Assembly (NCBI RefSeq): GCF_009882975.1
Contig: NZ_WTUX01000017.1
Location: 138,641-202,640 of the forward strand
Length of the DNA: 64,000 nucleotides
Direction of reading: 5' to 3'
Source: Maritimibacter harenae
Lineage (GTDB): Bacteria; Pseudomonadota; Alphaproteobacteria; Rhodobacterales; Rhodobacteraceae
Shown here: in pieces, positions 28,015 to 38,926 of the stretch
Layout of the letters: every line of letters starts with the position of its first letter
Position numbering within the stretch: the first letter of the stretch is position 1
The notes under the pieces: model-generated
Seen by the model: only the letters and a program-made list of their open reading frames with translations
The model's database searches: none
Told to the model about the DNA's origin: nothing
Translations under genes and position numbers: made by a program

Positions 28015-30158
28015 CAGTTCGCACCGCCGGTCAGCGTCATGAGGGTCACGAAGGCGACGATGCCGAGCACCATCGCGAAGGCGTAGGTGAAGAGGTAGCC
28101 GGACTGCCAGCGCCCCGCGAGCTTGGTGAACCAGGGCACGATGCCCATCGACAGGCCGTTGATCGCCCCGTCGATGGTCGCCCCGTCACCGCGCTTCCAC
28201 AGGAAGCGGCCGATGGCCTTGGCGGGCCGCACGAAGACGTAGTCGTAGATCTCGTCGAAGTACCACTTGTTCAGCAGGAACTGGTAGAGATGCGGCTGGT
28301 TCTCGGCCAGGCGCTTGGGCAGCGCCGGGTTCACGATGTAGAAGACATAGGCCGTGATGAGACCGATCAGCATCGCGATGAACGGCGAGATCTTCACCCA
28401 GGTCGGCGCATGGTGCGCGTCGTCGATCACGTGGTTTTCGGGACCGAAGAAGACCGCGCCGCCCGCATAATCTGCCGCGTGGGCCGCGTCCGCCGCACCC
28501 TCCATGCCGTGGCTGTCGGTGGGTTCGGTCACCGCCTCGCCGGCGCCTTCGACATCGCCCTCGGCCAGTTCCTCGACCGCCTCGCCGACGCCCTCGCCGT
28601 GATCCGCGGTGGCCGCGGCGTGGCTGTCGGGGATCCCGAAGAACCGGTTGATCGAAGCGTGGTCGCCGAAGAACGAACCGTACCAGACCATGCCCGAGAA
28701 GATCGCGCCGATCGCCAGGACACCCAGCGGAATGGTCATGACGCTCGGGCTTTCATGCGCGTGGTCGTGCGTGTGCTTGTCGCCACGCGGCGTGCCCCAG
28801 AAGGTCAGGAACATCAGGCGCCAGGAGTAGAAGCTGGTGAAGAGCGCCGCGATCACGAGGAGCCAGAAGGCCACGCCGCCCGCGGTGCCCGCATAGGCGC
28901 TCTCGATGATGGCGTCCTTCGACAGGAAGCCCGCGAAGCCGATGTGGGTCAGCGGAATGCCGACACCCGTGATCGCGAGCGTGCCGATCAGCATCGCCCA
29001 GAAGGTCAGCGGCATCTTGGTGCGCAGACCGCCGTAATTGCGCATGTCCTGCTCGTGGTGCATCCCGTGGATGACCGAACCCGCGCCCAGGAAGAGCATC
29101 GCCTTGAAGAAGGCGTGGGTCAGCAGGTGGAACATCGCCACCGGGTAGGCGCCGACGCCCGCGGCCACGAACATGTATCCCAGCTGCGAACAGGTCGAGT
29201 AGGCGATCACGCGCTTGATGTCGTTCTGCACCAGGCCCACGGTCGCCGCGAAGAACGCGGTGATCGCGCCGATGCCGACCACGACCGACAGCGCCCAGGG
29301 GGCGTATTCCATCAGCGGCGACATGCGGCAGACAAGGAAGACCCCCGCGGTGACCATCGTCGCGGCGTGGATCAGCGCCGACACCGGGGTCGGGCCTTCC
29401 ATCGCGTCCGGCAGCCAGGTGTGCAGCAGGAGTTGGGCCGATTTGCCCATCGCGCCGATGAACAGCAGGAAGGCGATCAGGTTCGCCGCGTTCCAGTCGC
29501 GCCACAGGAAGGTGATGTCCGTCTCGGCCAGCGACGGCGCGGCCGCGAAGATCTCGTCCAGCTGGATCGAGTCGGTGAGAAAGAAGAGCCCCATGATCCC
29601 CAGCGCGAAGCCGAAGTCGCCCACGCGGTTCACGATGAAGGCCTTCATCGCCGCGGCGTTGGCGGACGGCTTGCGGAAGTAGAAGCCGATCAGGAGGTAG
29701 GAGGCGACGCCCACGCCCTCCCAGCCAAAGAACATCTGCAGCAGGTTGTCCGACGTCACCAGCATGAGCATCGCGAAGGTGAAGAAGCTCAGGTAGGCGA
29801 AGAACCGGGGGCGGTAGCTCTCGTTCTCCGAGAACTGGGCGTCATGGGCCATGTAGCCCATCGAGTAGAGGTGGACGAGGCTCGACACCGTGGTGACGAC
29901 GATCAGCATGATCGAGGTCAGCCGGTCCAGCCGGATCGACCAGTCGGTCGACAGCGTCCCGCTTTCCACCCATCGCATGATCTGGACGTGCTGCGTCTGG
30001 GCCGGGTCGTGCGTCAGGAAGACGATCCACGACAGGACCGCGGCCAGGAACAGGAGCGCGGTGGTCACGACCTGCGCGCCCTTGTCGCCGATGATCCGGT
30101 GGCCGAAGCCCGCGATGATGGCGCCGATCAGGGGCGCGAAGAGGATGATGGTGGTCAT
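28014..30158 (-). CDS. nuoL: NADH-quinone oxidoreductase subunit L
   Basis: Largest antiporter-like subunit, with the lateral helix along the membrane arm. The 714 residues include [20 protein letters not shown] and [15 protein letters not shown]. Between the late helices there is an acidic, His/Ala-rich insertion (about residues 515-590) that makes it longer than the roughly 610 residues of E. coli NuoL. It follows nuoK by six bases. Confidence 0.97.
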   Translation of the reverse strand: MTTIILFAPLIGAIIAGFGHRIIGDKGAQVVTTALLFLAAVLSWIVFLTHDPAQTQHVQIMRWVESGTLSTDWSIRLDRLTSIMLIVVTTVSSLVHLYSMGYMAHDAQFSENESYRPRFFAYLSFFTFAMLMLVTSDNLLQMFFGWEGVGVASYLLIGFYFRKPSANAAAMKAFIVNRVGDFGFALGIMGLFFLTDSIQLDEIFAAAPSLAETDITFLWRDWNAANLIAFLLFIGAMGKSAQLLLHTWLPDAMEGPTPVSALIHAATMVTAGVFLVCRMSPLMEYAPWALSVVVGIGAITAFFAATVGLVQNDIKRVIAYSTCSQLGYMFVAAGVGAYPVAMFHLLTHAFFKAMLFLGAGSVIHGMHHEQDMRNYGGLRTKMPLTFWAMLIGTLAITGVGIPLTHIGFAGFLSKDAIIESAYAGTAGGVAFWLLVIAALFTSFYSWRLMFLTFWGTPRGDKHTHDHAHESPSVMTIPLGVLAIGAIFSGMVWYGSFFGDHASINRFFGIPDSHAAATADHGEGVGEAVEELAEGDVEGAGEAVTEPTDSHGMEGAADAAHAADYAGGAVFFGPENHVIDDAHHAPTWVKISPFIAMLIGLITAYVFYIVNPALPKRLAENQPHLYQFLLNKWYFDEIYDYVFVRPAKAIGRFLWKRGDGATIDGAINGLSMGIVPWFTKLAGRWQSGYLFTYAFAMVLGIVAFVTLMTLTGGAN

Positions 30159-30164
30159 GGTCCG

Positions 30165-30470
30165 TCAGCCTTTCATCACGTTGACGTCTTCGACCGCGAT
30201 GGTGCCGCGGTTGCGGAAGAACGAAACAAGGATGGCAAGGCCGATGGCCGCTTCGGCGGCCGCGACCGTGAGCACGAACAGCGTGAACACCTGCCCGACC
30301 AGGTCGCCGAGATAGGACGAAAAGGCCACCAGGTTGATGTTGACCGACAGCAGCATAAGCTCGATCGACATCAACAGGATGATCACGTTCTTGCGGTTCA
30401 GGAAAAGACCGAAGATGCCGATGACGAAGAGTGCCCCCGCCAGTCCCAGGTAATGTTCAAGTCCTACCAT
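30165..30470 (-). CDS. nuoK: NADH-quinone oxidoreductase subunit K
   Basis: Three-helix membrane subunit of complex I, 101 residues, the usual size. It has the Glu-containing segment [18 protein letters not shown], whose buried Glu belongs to the proton path, and [13 protein letters not shown] in the third helix. The upstream gap to nuoJ (106 bases) contains hairpins. Confidence 0.97.
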   Translation of the reverse strand: MVGLEHYLGLAGALFVIGIFGLFLNRKNVIILLMSIELMLLSVNINLVAFSSYLGDLVGQVFTLFVLTVAAAEAAIGLAILVSFFRNRGTIAVEDVNVMKG

Positions 30471-30532
30471 CTTGTCCCTCTGGGCCTTCGCCCTTGGTTT
30501 GTTTGACCGGGCCTCGGGGGCCCTTGGTTCCC

Positions 30533-30552
30533 CCGGGCGGTCCCCCGCCCGG
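30533..30552. repeat. Hairpin in the nuoJ-nuoK gap
   Basis: CCGGGCGG/CCGCCCGG (30533-30552, loop TCCC) is a perfect 8-bp stem, and GGGCC/GGCCC lies just beside it (about 30509-30523). No T run follows on the minus strand. A processing or attenuation site inside the operon is possible. Confidence 0.5.
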
Positions 30553-30576
30553 ATCGTTCTCGCGCTCAGCCGCGGG

Positions 30577-31191
30577 TCAGAGCCCCTGCCCCGGCTTCAC
30601 GTCGCGCAGTTCCATCGCCTTGGCCGGATCGCGGTACATCTGTGCCAGCACGTCCTGGCGCTTGATGTCCTTGCGGTGGCGCAGCGTCAGCGTGATCGCC
30701 CCGATCATCGCCACCAGCAGGATCAGGCCCGCCAGTTGGAAGAGCAGGAAGTAGTCGTCGTAGATCAGCATCCCGAGCGCCGCGGTATTCTCCACCTCGG
30801 CGACATCCGGCGTGATCGCGGCGCGCGCGGCTTCGGCCCCGTCCGCGAACTGCCAGGAGCCGTAGATCAGGCCCATCTGCATCAACAGGACCACGGCGAT
30901 CAGAAGCGCCAGCGGCATGTACTTTGCCATGCCCGCCTTGAGCTCGGCGAAGTCGACATCGAGCATCATGACCACGAACAGGAAGAGCACGGCCACCGCG
31001 CCCACGTAGACGATCATCAGAAGCATCGCGATGAATTCGGCCCCGAGAAGCACGAACAACCCCGCCGACCCGATGAAGGCCGAGATCAGCCAGAGCACCG
31101 AGTGCACCGGGTTGCGGGCCATCACGGTGAAAAGGCCGCCGACCAGCGTGGTCAGCGCGAAAACGTAGAATGCGAAATCGGCAACGCTCAT
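30577..31191 (-). CDS. nuoJ: NADH-quinone oxidoreductase subunit J
   Basis: Five-helix membrane subunit of complex I, 204 residues. The family segment [20 protein letters not shown] and the [18 protein letters not shown] stretch are clear. Its ATG overlaps the stop of the carboxymuconolactone-decarboxylase-like gene by four bases, tying that accessory gene to the operon. Confidence 0.97.
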   Translation of the reverse strand: MSVADFAFYVFALTTLVGGLFTVMARNPVHSVLWLISAFIGSAGLFVLLGAEFIAMLLMIVYVGAVAVLFLFVVMMLDVDFAELKAGMAKYMPLALLIAVVLLMQMGLIYGSWQFADGAEAARAAITPDVAEVENTAALGMLIYDDYFLLFQLAGLILLVAMIGAITLTLRHRKDIKRQDVLAQMYRDPAKAMELRDVKPGQGL

Positions 31192-31598
31192 GCGTCGTCC
31201 TCCTCGTCGTGTTCGGCAAAGACGCCCTGCGCGAGCGCTAATGCCTTGTTCATGGCCGGAATGCCACCCAGCATCGACATCTGGTAGATGACTTCCGCGA
31301 TTTCCTTTTTCGTGGCGCCCGCCTCGATGAGGTGGCGCACGGTGTACTTGATCTGCGGCTCGGCGGTCGCGCCCACGGCGACGAGGCCGGCGAGCGTGAT
31401 CATGAGCCGCGTCTTCGCGTCCAGCCCGTCCTTGTTGAAGGAATTGCCGAACATCGCCTCCATCCAGTCGCGCGGCATGGTCGGCATGAGCTTCTCGAAG
31501 CCCTCGGGCGTGTAATCCTCCAGCGCGGGGTTGAAGGCTTTCACCATCGCGGTCCCCTGCTGCATCATCTGGGCGTACATCCGGGCGAAATCGTTCAT
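31188..31598 (-). CDS. Carboxymuconolactone decarboxylase-like protein in the nuo operon
   Basis: A 136-residue all-helical protein of the carboxymuconolactone decarboxylase/AhpD superfamily: [18 protein letters not shown] and [21 protein letters not shown] match the family. The CxxC of AhpD peroxidases is absent, so a redox role of that kind is unlikely. It is coupled by four-base overlaps to the DUF4259 gene before it and nuoJ after it. Role unknown. Confidence 0.82.
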   Translation of the reverse strand: MNDFARMYAQMMQQGTAMVKAFNPALEDYTPEGFEKLMPTMPRDWMEAMFGNSFNKDGLDAKTRLMITLAGLVAVGATAEPQIKYTVRHLIEAGATKKEIAEVIYQMSMLGGIPAMNKALALAQGVFAEHDEEDDA

Positions 31599-32005
31599 CT
31601 GAGCCTCCTGCGCAGATCGTTGAGCGCGGCGACCCAGTCCGACTGGTGGTCCCCTTGGGTCCAGGCCTCGTGCAGTACGGAATTCTCCGAGATCAGGCGT
31701 TCGAGCGCGGCACGCGCCCGGCCCTTGGGATCGGCCATCGCGCGCACGTCGGACCCGTGGGCGTTGAGCGTGGCGAGCTGGTCGGAGTTGATCTCTTCCG
31801 GCAGGTCGCCGCAGGCCACCGCGACCACTTCGGCCGCCGCGCGCGCCCGCGCGCCTTCGTCCCGCTCGAGAACCTCGGTCACCGGGCGACCGGCCGCCGT
31901 GTCGAGGGCGTCGGCCACGGCGCTGGCCCCGGAGGTGGCGTAGTCGCCCTCCAGCCAGTTCACCGAGGCGGTGTCCTCGAACACGTCTGCGCCCTGTGCG
32001 CCCAT
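31595..32005 (-). CDS. DUF4259 family protein in the nuo operon
   Basis: A 136-residue soluble protein starting [20 protein letters not shown], the conserved start of DUF4259 proteins, with [14 protein letters not shown] later. Family function is unknown. AAGGAGAAGG upstream gives a strong ribosome site. It lies 14 bases after nuoI, and its stop overlaps the next start. Confidence 0.78.
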   Translation of the reverse strand: MGAQGADVFEDTASVNWLEGDYATSGASAVADALDTAAGRPVTEVLERDEGARARAAAEVVAVACGDLPEEINSDQLATLNAHGSDVRAMADPKGRARAALERLISENSVLHEAWTQGDHQSDWVAALNDLRRRLR

Positions 32006-32019
32006 TCTCGTCCTTCTCC

Positions 32020-32511
32020 TTACCGGTACGGAGCGTCCAGCTCGAGGTTGCGGGCGATCTCGGCTTCCCACCGGTCGCCGTTCTCCAGGAGCTTCTGCTT
32101 GTCGTAGAACAGCTCTTCCCGGGTCTCGGTCGCGAATTCGAAATTCGGACCCTCGACGATCGCATCCACCGGACAGGCTTCCTGGCAGAAGCCGCAGTAG
32201 ATGCACTTCGTCATGTCGATGTCGTAGCGCGTGGTGCGGCGCGAGCCGTCGTCACGCGGTTCCGCGTCGATGGTGATGGCCTGCGCCGGGCAGATCGCCT
32301 CGCACAGCTTGCAGGCGATGCAACGCTCTTCCCCGTTGGGGTAGCGGCGCAGCGCGTGCTCGCCACGGAAGCGGGGCGACAGCGGCCCCTTTTCGTGCGG
32401 GTAGTTCAGCGTCGCCTTCGGTTTGAAGAAGTACTTGATGCCCAGCTGGAAGCCTTTGATCCAGTCGGTGAGCAGGAAGTATTTCGCCGCGCGGGTGTAG
32501 TCGAGTGCCAT
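32020..32511 (-). CDS. nuoI: NADH-quinone oxidoreductase subunit I
   Basis: Carries the two 4Fe-4S clusters (N6a and N6b) that pass electrons towards NuoB. The 163-residue protein has both motifs, [16 protein letters not shown] and [16 protein letters not shown], after an N-terminal amphipathic segment. It starts two bases after the nuoH stop. Confidence 0.98.
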   Translation of the reverse strand: MALDYTRAAKYFLLTDWIKGFQLGIKYFFKPKATLNYPHEKGPLSPRFRGEHALRRYPNGEERCIACKLCEAICPAQAITIDAEPRDDGSRRTTRYDIDMTKCIYCGFCQEACPVDAIVEGPNFEFATETREELFYDKQKLLENGDRWEAEIARNLELDAPYR

Positions 32512-32513
32512 GA

Positions 32514-33551
32514 TTAACCTCCGACGGTCCAGCGCGCGTAGGTGCCCCAGAACGCGCCGTATTGAGCAAAGAACGCCACCAGCACGACCCAGATCAGCGA
32601 CAGCGGCAGGAACACTTTCCAGCCGATACGCATGAGCTGGTCATAGCGGTAGCGGGGGGTGATGGCCTTCACCAGCGCGAAGATGGTGAAGAAGAAGAAC
32701 ATCTTGCCGACGAACCACAGCGCGCCGTCCGGGATGCCCTCGATCGGGGACAGCCAGCCGCCGAAGAAGAGCAGCGACACCAGCGCGCACATCAGCACGA
32801 TCGCCACGTATTCGCCGATCATGAAGAGCAGGAAGGGCGTCGAGGAATATTCCACCTGGTAGCCCGCGACGAGCTCCGATTCCGCTTCCGGAAGGTCGAA
32901 GGGCGGGCGGTTCGTCTCGGCCATCGCCGAGATCAGGAACAGGAACACCATCGGGAAGTGCGGCAGCCAGTACCAGCTGAAGATCCCGGCCCCGTCCTGC
33001 GCGCGCACGATGTCGCCGAAGTTCATCGACCCCGTGGAGATGATCACGCCGATGATGATCAGGCCGATCGACACCTCGTAGGAGATCATCTGCGCAGCGG
33101 ACCGGAGCGAGCCCAGGAACGGGTATTTCGAGTTCGACGCCCAGCCGCCCATGATGACGCCGTAGACCTCGAGCGAAGAGACCGCGAAGACGAAGAGGAT
33201 CGCGACGTTCACGTCGGCCAGCACCCAGCGGTCGTTGAACGGGATCACCGACCAGGCGATCATGGCGAGCACGAAGCTCAGCATCGGGGCCAGGAAGAAG
33301 ACGAACTTGTCCGCCCCTGCCGGTACCACGATCTCCTTGAGCACGTATTTCAGGAAGTCCGCGAAGGACTGAAGCAGGCCGAAAGCGCCCACCACGTTCG
33401 GGCCGCGGCGCAGCTGCACGGCCGCCCAGACCTTGCGGTCGTAGTAGAGCAGGAAGGCCAGTGCGACCAGCAGCGGGACCACGACAAGGAGCACCTGCCC
33501 CACGATGGTCAGCGCGATCCCAAGGTTGGTCGTCGTGAAGAATTCATACAT
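32514..33551 (-). CDS. nuoH: NADH-quinone oxidoreductase subunit H
   Basis: Membrane subunit that forms much of the quinone chamber of complex I, 345 residues with about eight helices. [20 protein letters not shown] and [20 protein letters not shown] are the family signatures. It follows a lipoprotein gene by 12 bases. Confidence 0.97.
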   Translation of the reverse strand: MYEFFTTTNLGIALTIVGQVLLVVVPLLVALAFLLYYDRKVWAAVQLRRGPNVVGAFGLLQSFADFLKYVLKEIVVPAGADKFVFFLAPMLSFVLAMIAWSVIPFNDRWVLADVNVAILFVFAVSSLEVYGVIMGGWASNSKYPFLGSLRSAAQMISYEVSIGLIIIGVIISTGSMNFGDIVRAQDGAGIFSWYWLPHFPMVFLFLISAMAETNRPPFDLPEAESELVAGYQVEYSSTPFLLFMIGEYVAIVLMCALVSLLFFGGWLSPIEGIPDGALWFVGKMFFFFTIFALVKAITPRYRYDQLMRIGWKVFLPLSLIWVVLVAFFAQYGAFWGTYARWTVGG

Positions 33552-33563
33552 CAGCGTCTTGCC

Positions 33564-33986
33564 TCAGATCGTCGGTATTCCGTTTTCCTCGCAGGCCGCG
33601 ACGACGACTTCCGCGTCGATCGTGGCCAATCCGTCGGGGAGCGCGTCGGAGATCACGTAAGTGGCGTCCCCTTCCCACACTTCGCCGCGTTTATCCACCG
33701 CCGTTCGCACGTGGCGGGCAAATCCGTAGCCGCGGATCAGCGCATAGCGCGCCGCGGCGCATTCCGCATAGCGCGCAACGTCGGCATTGCCGCGCGCGCC
33801 GGTCATCTCCACGTCGAAAGCGACGAGATCACCGTCCAGAAGCCGCGTGCCGATGCCGAGGTATTCGGGCGCATAGGGCGTGGTCGCGCGCTCGGCGCTG
33901 GCCACCGCCCGGCTCACCTCGGCGTCCTGGCTGCAGGCCGCGAGCGCGGCCACCGCCGCGCCCAGATATGCCACGCGGGCGATCAC
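33564..33986 (-). CDS. Small lipoprotein between nuoG and nuoH
   Basis: A 140-residue predicted lipoprotein: a short signal ([17 protein letters not shown]) with lipobox LAAC, Cys18. The mature part has no family I recognise and contains three further cysteines. The GTG start overlaps the nuoG stop by four bases (GTGA), so it is probably coupled to nuoG. Placement inside the operon suggests a complex I assembly or envelope role; this is inference. Confidence 0.75.
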   Translation of the reverse strand: MIARVAYLGAAVAALAACSQDAEVSRAVASAERATTPYAPEYLGIGTRLLDGDLVAFDVEMTGARGNADVARYAECAAARYALIRGYGFARHVRTAVDKRGEVWEGDATYVISDALPDGLATIDAEVVVAACEENGIPTI

Positions 33987-36001
33987 TCGGCCGCCACCGG
34001 CGTCTCGCGGCGCGCCTTGGCCATCGCCGACAGCTCGGCCATGACTTCCGAGGCGCGGGCGATCGGGTTGGTGAGGTAGTGGTCGGCGATCGCCAGCTTG
34101 AACGTGGCCTTGCCCGGCGCTTTCACCTCGAGCGGCTGCCATTCGTTCTCCGGCACCGTGTCGACCTGGGCCAGGTGCGGCACGGCCTCGACCATCGCGC
34201 GGCGCAGGCCGGCTTGCGTGTCCCAGGGCTGCGTCGCGTCCATCTCGGCCGACAGCGCCCGAAGGATCGCCCAGTTCTCTTTTCCTTCGCCCGGCGGGAA
34301 CGAGGCGCGCAGTGCAAGCTGCGGGCGGCCCTCGGTGTTCACGAACAGGCCCGATTCCTCGGTATAGGCCGCACCCGGCAGGATGATGTCGGCGCGGTGC
34401 GCGCCGCGGTCGCCGTGGCTGCCCATGTAGATCACGGTCGGGCCGGCTTCGATGTCGACCTCGTCGGCGCCCAGGTTGAAGATCACCTCGGCCCCTTCGG
34501 TCGCGGCTTTCATGCCGCCGTCGGTCGTGGCGTCCACGTCCATCGCGCCCACGCGGCCCGCGGCGGTGTGCAGCACCAGGAGCTTGCTGTTGGAGCGTTC
34601 GGCCGCCTTCATCGCCTGGCTCAGCACGGCTTCGCCGTCGGCTTCGTTCAGCGCGCCCTGGCCCACGATGATGATCGAGTTCTTGCCCGTCACGTCGCCG
34701 AAGTCGTAATCGGCGAGCTTGAGCAGCGCGGCGCGGTCGTCGCCCATCGAGCTGTATTCGTAGGTCAGGTCGCCCGACACGCCGATGGCGCCCACCTCGG
34801 CGCCCTTGAGCCACGCCTTGCGGATGCGCGCGTTCAGGACCGGTGCCTCGTCACGCGGGTTGGTACCGATGAGCATGATGTACTCGGCGCTGTCGATCTC
34901 TTCGATCGCGGCGTTGCCGACATAGGCCGACCGGTTGCCCGCGGGCAGCTTCGCGCCGTCCACGCGGCATTCGACCGTGCCGCCCTGCCCCTCGATCAGC
35001 TGCTTGAGGCTGAAGGCCACTTCCGTCGAAACGAGATCGCCGATGAGACCCGTGACCTTCTTGCCCTTCATCGCCTCGGCCGCGGCCGAGAGCGCCTCGG
35101 GCCAGGTGGCGGGCTTGAGCTTCCCGTCCCGGCGCACGTAGGGGCGGTCGAGCCGCTGGCGGCGCAGGCCGTCCCACACGAAGCGCGTCTTGTCGGAAAT
35201 CCATTCCTCGTTCACGCCGTCATGGTTGCGCGGCAGGATGCGCATCACTTCGCGGCCCTTGGAATCCACCCGGACGTTGGAGCCGAGCGCGTCCATCACG
35301 TCGATGGTCTCGGTCTTGGTCAGCTCCCACGGACGCGCCTGGTAGGCATAGGGCTTCGACGTCAGCGCGCCCACCGGGCACAGGTCGATGATATTGCCCT
35401 GAAGGTTCGAATCCAGCGTCTGGTTGAGGTAGCTGGTGATCTCCGCATCCTCGCCGCGACCGGTCTGGCCCATCTGGTGAATGCCCGCGACTTCCGTCGT
35501 GAAGCGTACGCAGCGGGTGCAGGAGATGCAGCGCGTCATCTGCGTCGACACCAGCGGTCCGAGGTCCAGATCCTCGGTCGCCCGCTTGGGTTCGCGGTAG
35601 CGGCTGAAATCCACGCCATAGGCCATCGCCTGGTCCTGAAGGTCGCATTCGCCGCCCTGGTCGCAGATCGGGCAGTCCAGCGGGTGGTTGATGAGCAGGA
35701 ACTCCATCACCCCTTCGCGGGCCTTCTTGACCATCGGGCTGTTGGTCTTGACGACCGGCGGTTCCCCCTCGGGTCCCGGGCGCAGGTCCTTGACCTGCAT
35801 TGCGCAGGAGGCGGCGGGCTTGGGCGGGCCGCCCACGACCTCGACCAGGCACATCCGGCAGTTGCCCGCGATCGACAGCCGTTCATGGTAGCAGAAGCGC
35901 GGCACCTCGATCCCCGCCTGCTCACAGGCCTGGATCAGGGTCATCGCCCCGTCCACCTCGATCTCGTTTCCGTCGATGACGATTTTCTTCAGATCGCTCA
36001 T
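33983..36001 (-). CDS. nuoG: NADH-quinone oxidoreductase subunit G
   Basis: Largest soluble subunit, holding 2Fe-2S and 4Fe-4S clusters in the peripheral arm. The 672 residues include [19 protein letters not shown] (2Fe-2S), [18 protein letters not shown], and [10 protein letters not shown] for the other clusters, followed by a degenerate molybdopterin-oxidoreductase domain. I used the ATG giving [11 protein letters not shown]; another five codons upstream is also possible. The stop overlaps the next lipoprotein gene. Confidence 0.97.
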   Translation of the reverse strand: MSDLKKIVIDGNEIEVDGAMTLIQACEQAGIEVPRFCYHERLSIAGNCRMCLVEVVGGPPKPAASCAMQVKDLRPGPEGEPPVVKTNSPMVKKAREGVMEFLLINHPLDCPICDQGGECDLQDQAMAYGVDFSRYREPKRATEDLDLGPLVSTQMTRCISCTRCVRFTTEVAGIHQMGQTGRGEDAEITSYLNQTLDSNLQGNIIDLCPVGALTSKPYAYQARPWELTKTETIDVMDALGSNVRVDSKGREVMRILPRNHDGVNEEWISDKTRFVWDGLRRQRLDRPYVRRDGKLKPATWPEALSAAAEAMKGKKVTGLIGDLVSTEVAFSLKQLIEGQGGTVECRVDGAKLPAGNRSAYVGNAAIEEIDSAEYIMLIGTNPRDEAPVLNARIRKAWLKGAEVGAIGVSGDLTYEYSSMGDDRAALLKLADYDFGDVTGKNSIIIVGQGALNEADGEAVLSQAMKAAERSNSKLLVLHTAAGRVGAMDVDATTDGGMKAATEGAEVIFNLGADEVDIEAGPTVIYMGSHGDRGAHRADIILPGAAYTEESGLFVNTEGRPQLALRASFPPGEGKENWAILRALSAEMDATQPWDTQAGLRRAMVEAVPHLAQVDTVPENEWQPLEVKAPGKATFKLAIADHYLTNPIARASEVMAELSAMAKARRETPVAAE

Positions 36002-36057
36002 GCGTCTCTCACTCATCCTGCCGGAACCCCGGCTGTCTTCGAATTCCCAATCAGGCC

Positions 36058-36471
36058 CTAGTCGCAGATCTCCGAGAAGATCACCTTCCCGTCCTCGATC
36101 ACGACCCCGTCGCCGTAGATCGTGTCGCGGCGGAATTGCGGGTTCTCCGCGCAATAGGCCTTGGCGACGCCGCGCGCCGCCAGAATGTCGTCCGCGACCA
36201 GCATCGTGCCGTCCGCCCGGGCGACCGTGATCTGCGGTGCGCCCACTTCGGGGCCGGCGGTGCCGCTGGCATCGCGCCAGAGCCCGTTGGCCCGGTATTC
36301 CACCACGTAGTCGACCCCGCCCGCGCTCATCACGTCGCTGTCCTGCGCCGCCGCACCGACCGCGTCGGCCGGACGCTCGGGCGTCGTCCGCGCGCTCACG
36401 CGGTCGATCACCGCGCAACCCGACAGCGCGAGTGCCGCGCCGACGAAAAGGATATGCGACAGGCGGATCAC
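36058..36471 (-). CDS. Small lipoprotein between nuoF and nuoG
   Basis: A 137-residue predicted lipoprotein: signal [19 protein letters not shown] with lipobox LSGC (Cys19). The mature domain has two more cysteines near its end ([13 protein letters not shown] and EICD). No homologous family was recognised; it shares length and cysteine pattern loosely with the lipoprotein after nuoG. It lies four bases after the nuoF stop. Confidence 0.75.
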   Translation of the reverse strand: MIRLSHILFVGAALALSGCAVIDRVSARTTPERPADAVGAAAQDSDVMSAGGVDYVVEYRANGLWRDASGTAGPEVGAPQITVARADGTMLVADDILAARGVAKAYCAENPQFRRDTIYGDGVVIEDGKVIFSEICD

Positions 36472-36475
36472 CGGG

Positions 36476-37777
36476 TCACTCGGCCGCCACGGCCGCCGAG
36501 ATCCGGCCGGTCTTCTGCGCCTTGATGCGATCCTCGATCTCCCCGCGGAAGTTCTTGATCAGGCCCTGGATCGGCCAGGCCGCGGCATCGCCGAGCGCAC
36601 AGATCGTGTGGCCCTCGACCTGCTTGGTCACGTCGAACAGCATGTCGATTTCCTCGAGCTCCGCCTCGCCGCGCACAAGCCGGTCCATGACCCGCATCAT
36701 CCAGCCGGTGCCTTCACGGCACGGCGTGCACTGGCCGCAGCTTTCGTGCTTGTAGAACTTCGACAGCCGCCAGATCGCCTTCACGATGTCGGTCGACTTG
36801 TCCATCACGATCACCGCCGCGGTCCCCAGGCCCGAGCCCAGCTCGCCGCGCAGGTAGTCGAAATCCATGATCGCGTCGCGCATGTTGTCGCCGCGCACGC
36901 AAGGCACGGAAGAGCCGCCCGGGATCACCGCGAGCAGGTTGTCCCAGCCGCCCCGGATGCCGCCGCAATGCTTGTCGATCAGTTCCTCGAACGAGATCGA
37001 CATCGCTTCCTCGACGACGCAGGGCTGGTTCACGTGGCCCGACACGGCGAAGAGCTTGGTGCCCGCGTTGTTGGCGCGCCCGAAGCCCGCGAACCATTCC
37101 GGCCCGCGGCGCAGGATGGTCGGCACCACCGCGATCGACTCCACGTTGTTCACCGTGGTGGGGCAACCGTAAAGGCCCGCGCCCGCCGGGAACGGCGGCT
37201 TCATGCGCGGCATGCCCTTCTTGCCCTCGAGGCTTTCGAGCAGCGCGGTTTCCTCGCCACAGATGTAGGCGCCGGCGCCGTGGTGCAGGTAGAGATCGAA
37301 ATCCCAGCCCGACCCGGCCGCGTTCTTGCCCAGCAGGCCCGCGTCATACGCCTCGTCGATCGCCGCCTGCAGCGCCTCGCGCTCGCGGATGTATTCGCCA
37401 CGGATGTAGATGTAGCAGGCATGCGCGTTCATCGCGAAGGACGCGATCAGGCAGCCCTCGATCAGCGTGTGCGGATCGTGGCGCATGATCTCGCGGTCCT
37501 TGCAGGTGCCCGGCTCGGATTCGTCCGCGTTCACCACAAGGTAGGCCGGGCGCCCGTCCGATTCCTTGGGCATGAACGACCACTTGAGGCCGGTCGGAAA
37601 GCCCGCGCCGCCCCGGCCCCGGAGCCCGGAGGCCTTCATCTGGTCCACGATCCAGTCACGGCCCTTCTCGATGATGCCGGCCGTCCCGTCCCAGTGCCCG
37701 CGCTTCTTGGCGCCGGCAAGGGTGCGGTCGTGCATCCCGTAGAGGTTCGTGAAGATCCGATCCTGATCCTTCAGCAT
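36476..37777 (-). CDS. nuoF: NADH-quinone oxidoreductase subunit F
   Basis: NADH- and FMN-binding subunit, the electron entry point of complex I, with cluster N3. The 433-residue protein has [19 protein letters not shown] (FMN/NADH binding), and [19 protein letters not shown] (4Fe-4S). Full length. It follows the small DUF5337 gene by six bases. Confidence 0.98.
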   Translation of the reverse strand: MLKDQDRIFTNLYGMHDRTLAGAKKRGHWDGTAGIIEKGRDWIVDQMKASGLRGRGGAGFPTGLKWSFMPKESDGRPAYLVVNADESEPGTCKDREIMRHDPHTLIEGCLIASFAMNAHACYIYIRGEYIREREALQAAIDEAYDAGLLGKNAAGSGWDFDLYLHHGAGAYICGEETALLESLEGKKGMPRMKPPFPAGAGLYGCPTTVNNVESIAVVPTILRRGPEWFAGFGRANNAGTKLFAVSGHVNQPCVVEEAMSISFEELIDKHCGGIRGGWDNLLAVIPGGSSVPCVRGDNMRDAIMDFDYLRGELGSGLGTAAVIVMDKSTDIVKAIWRLSKFYKHESCGQCTPCREGTGWMMRVMDRLVRGEAELEEIDMLFDVTKQVEGHTICALGDAAAWPIQGLIKNFRGEIEDRIKAQKTGRISAAVAAE

Positions 37778-37783
37778 GCCTGT

Positions 37784-38011
37784 TTATCCTTCGCTGTTGC
37801 GTCCACCCAGCCAGAGCCGGATGGCCACGATCAATCCGAATGCGAAACCCGCCATCGCGGCGAGCCCGATGAGACCGAGGATGCGGTTGGGCCACCCCAA
37901 TTCCTCACCCAGCCAGGTGAGCCCGATGAAGCCCAGGCCCGACACGGCGATCACGATGGCGGCGAGCCGCCCCTGCCGTGCCCTGGCAAGCCTGTCCTGT
38001 TCGGCGCTCAT
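37784..38011 (-). CDS. DUF5337 membrane protein
   Basis: A 75-residue protein with a basic N-terminus and two transmembrane helices (about residues 17-35 and 43-66), ending WLGGRNSEG. It matches the DUF5337 pattern found next to nuoF in Rhodobacterales. Function unknown; likely a small membrane partner or assembly aid. Confidence 0.75.
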   Translation of the reverse strand: MSAEQDRLARARQGRLAAIVIAVSGLGFIGLTWLGEELGWPNRILGLIGLAAMAGFAFGLIVAIRLWLGGRNSEG

Positions 38012-38031
38012 CTCGTCCCTTCGGCCTTACG

Positions 38032-38796
38032 TTACTTCTTTTCGTCGTAGCGCCCCGAGGACGAGGCTTTCTTCGAGAACTCGGTTTCCTCGCCGGACGC
38101 CAGCGACTTGGCCTGGGTCACCCAGTCGTCGCGCTTGATCCGGCCCCGGAAGCTGAGCATGTCGTCCATCTTCTCGATGTCGGCAACGCTCCACGCCGCG
38201 ATCTGCGCGAAGGTCGTGATGCCCGCATCGTTGAGCTTCTTCTCGATCCCGGGCCCCACGCCCTTGATCATCTTGAGGTCGTCCGCGCCGCCGGCGGCCG
38301 GGGCGGCCTTCGCCGCGGGCTTGGCCGACTTGGTGGCCTCGGCGTCGCCGCCTTCGTATTTCCATTCGCCCTTCTTGGACTCGAGCTCGCGCTGGCCCGG
38401 CAGGTCCTTGGACGGCGTGATGAACGGGTCCGGCGACGGTTCGGCCTCCTGCGCCTCGGCGCTGGCCTCGGTCGCCGGGGCGGGTTTCGCCGCCGCCGCG
38501 TCCATGTCGCCGGTGCCGGCCGAGCTTGCAGCCGCCGCGGCGGGCTCCGAGGTGTCGGTCTTGGCCGCAGGCGCCGGCGCGGCGCCCGTGCCCACCGTCG
38601 ACCCGGCGCTTGCCGGCACGTCCGAGCAGAACATCCGTTGCAGGATCAGCGCCACGGCCACCGCGACCACGATGCCCGCGATGATGGCCCAGATCCACGG
38701 GCTGTTGATGAGGAGGAGCACCACGAGGCCGACGAGGCCCCCGACGATCCAGCAGGTGTTGCGGCACGAAAACAGGCCGCTGTCGTTATTCGCCAT
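38032..38796 (-). CDS. Membrane protein with C-terminal helix-hairpin-helix domain
   Basis: A 254-residue protein: two N-terminal helices (about 16-32 and 35-52), an Ala/Pro/Glu-rich linker, then a helix-hairpin-helix module (171-234) beginning ADDLKMIKGVGPGIEKKLND. The module is very similar to the C-terminal extension of NuoE encoded next door. Related modules occur at the end of ribosomal protein L21 in some alphaproteobacteria. I used the ATG giving MANNDSGLFS. No function is known. Confidence 0.8.
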   Translation of the reverse strand: MANNDSGLFSCRNTCWIVGGLVGLVVLLLINSPWIWAIIAGIVVAVAVALILQRMFCSDVPASAGSTVGTGAAPAPAAKTDTSEPAAAAASSAGTGDMDAAAAKPAPATEASAEAQEAEPSPDPFITPSKDLPGQRELESKKGEWKYEGGDAEATKSAKPAAKAAPAAGGADDLKMIKGVGPGIEKKLNDAGITTFAQIAAWSVADIEKMDDMLSFRGRIKRDDWVTQAKSLASGEETEFSKKASSSGRYDEKK

Positions 38797-38926
38797 ATCC
38801 CGACTCCCTGTTGTTGCGGGGTTTACCCGAGACAACGGGACCGCGGTCTGATGCCGCGCGCGGTTCTGCGTATCCCATTGCCAACCTCATGCCGTCTTCG
38901 ACGCCCGTGGACGCCGCCTTCCTTCT

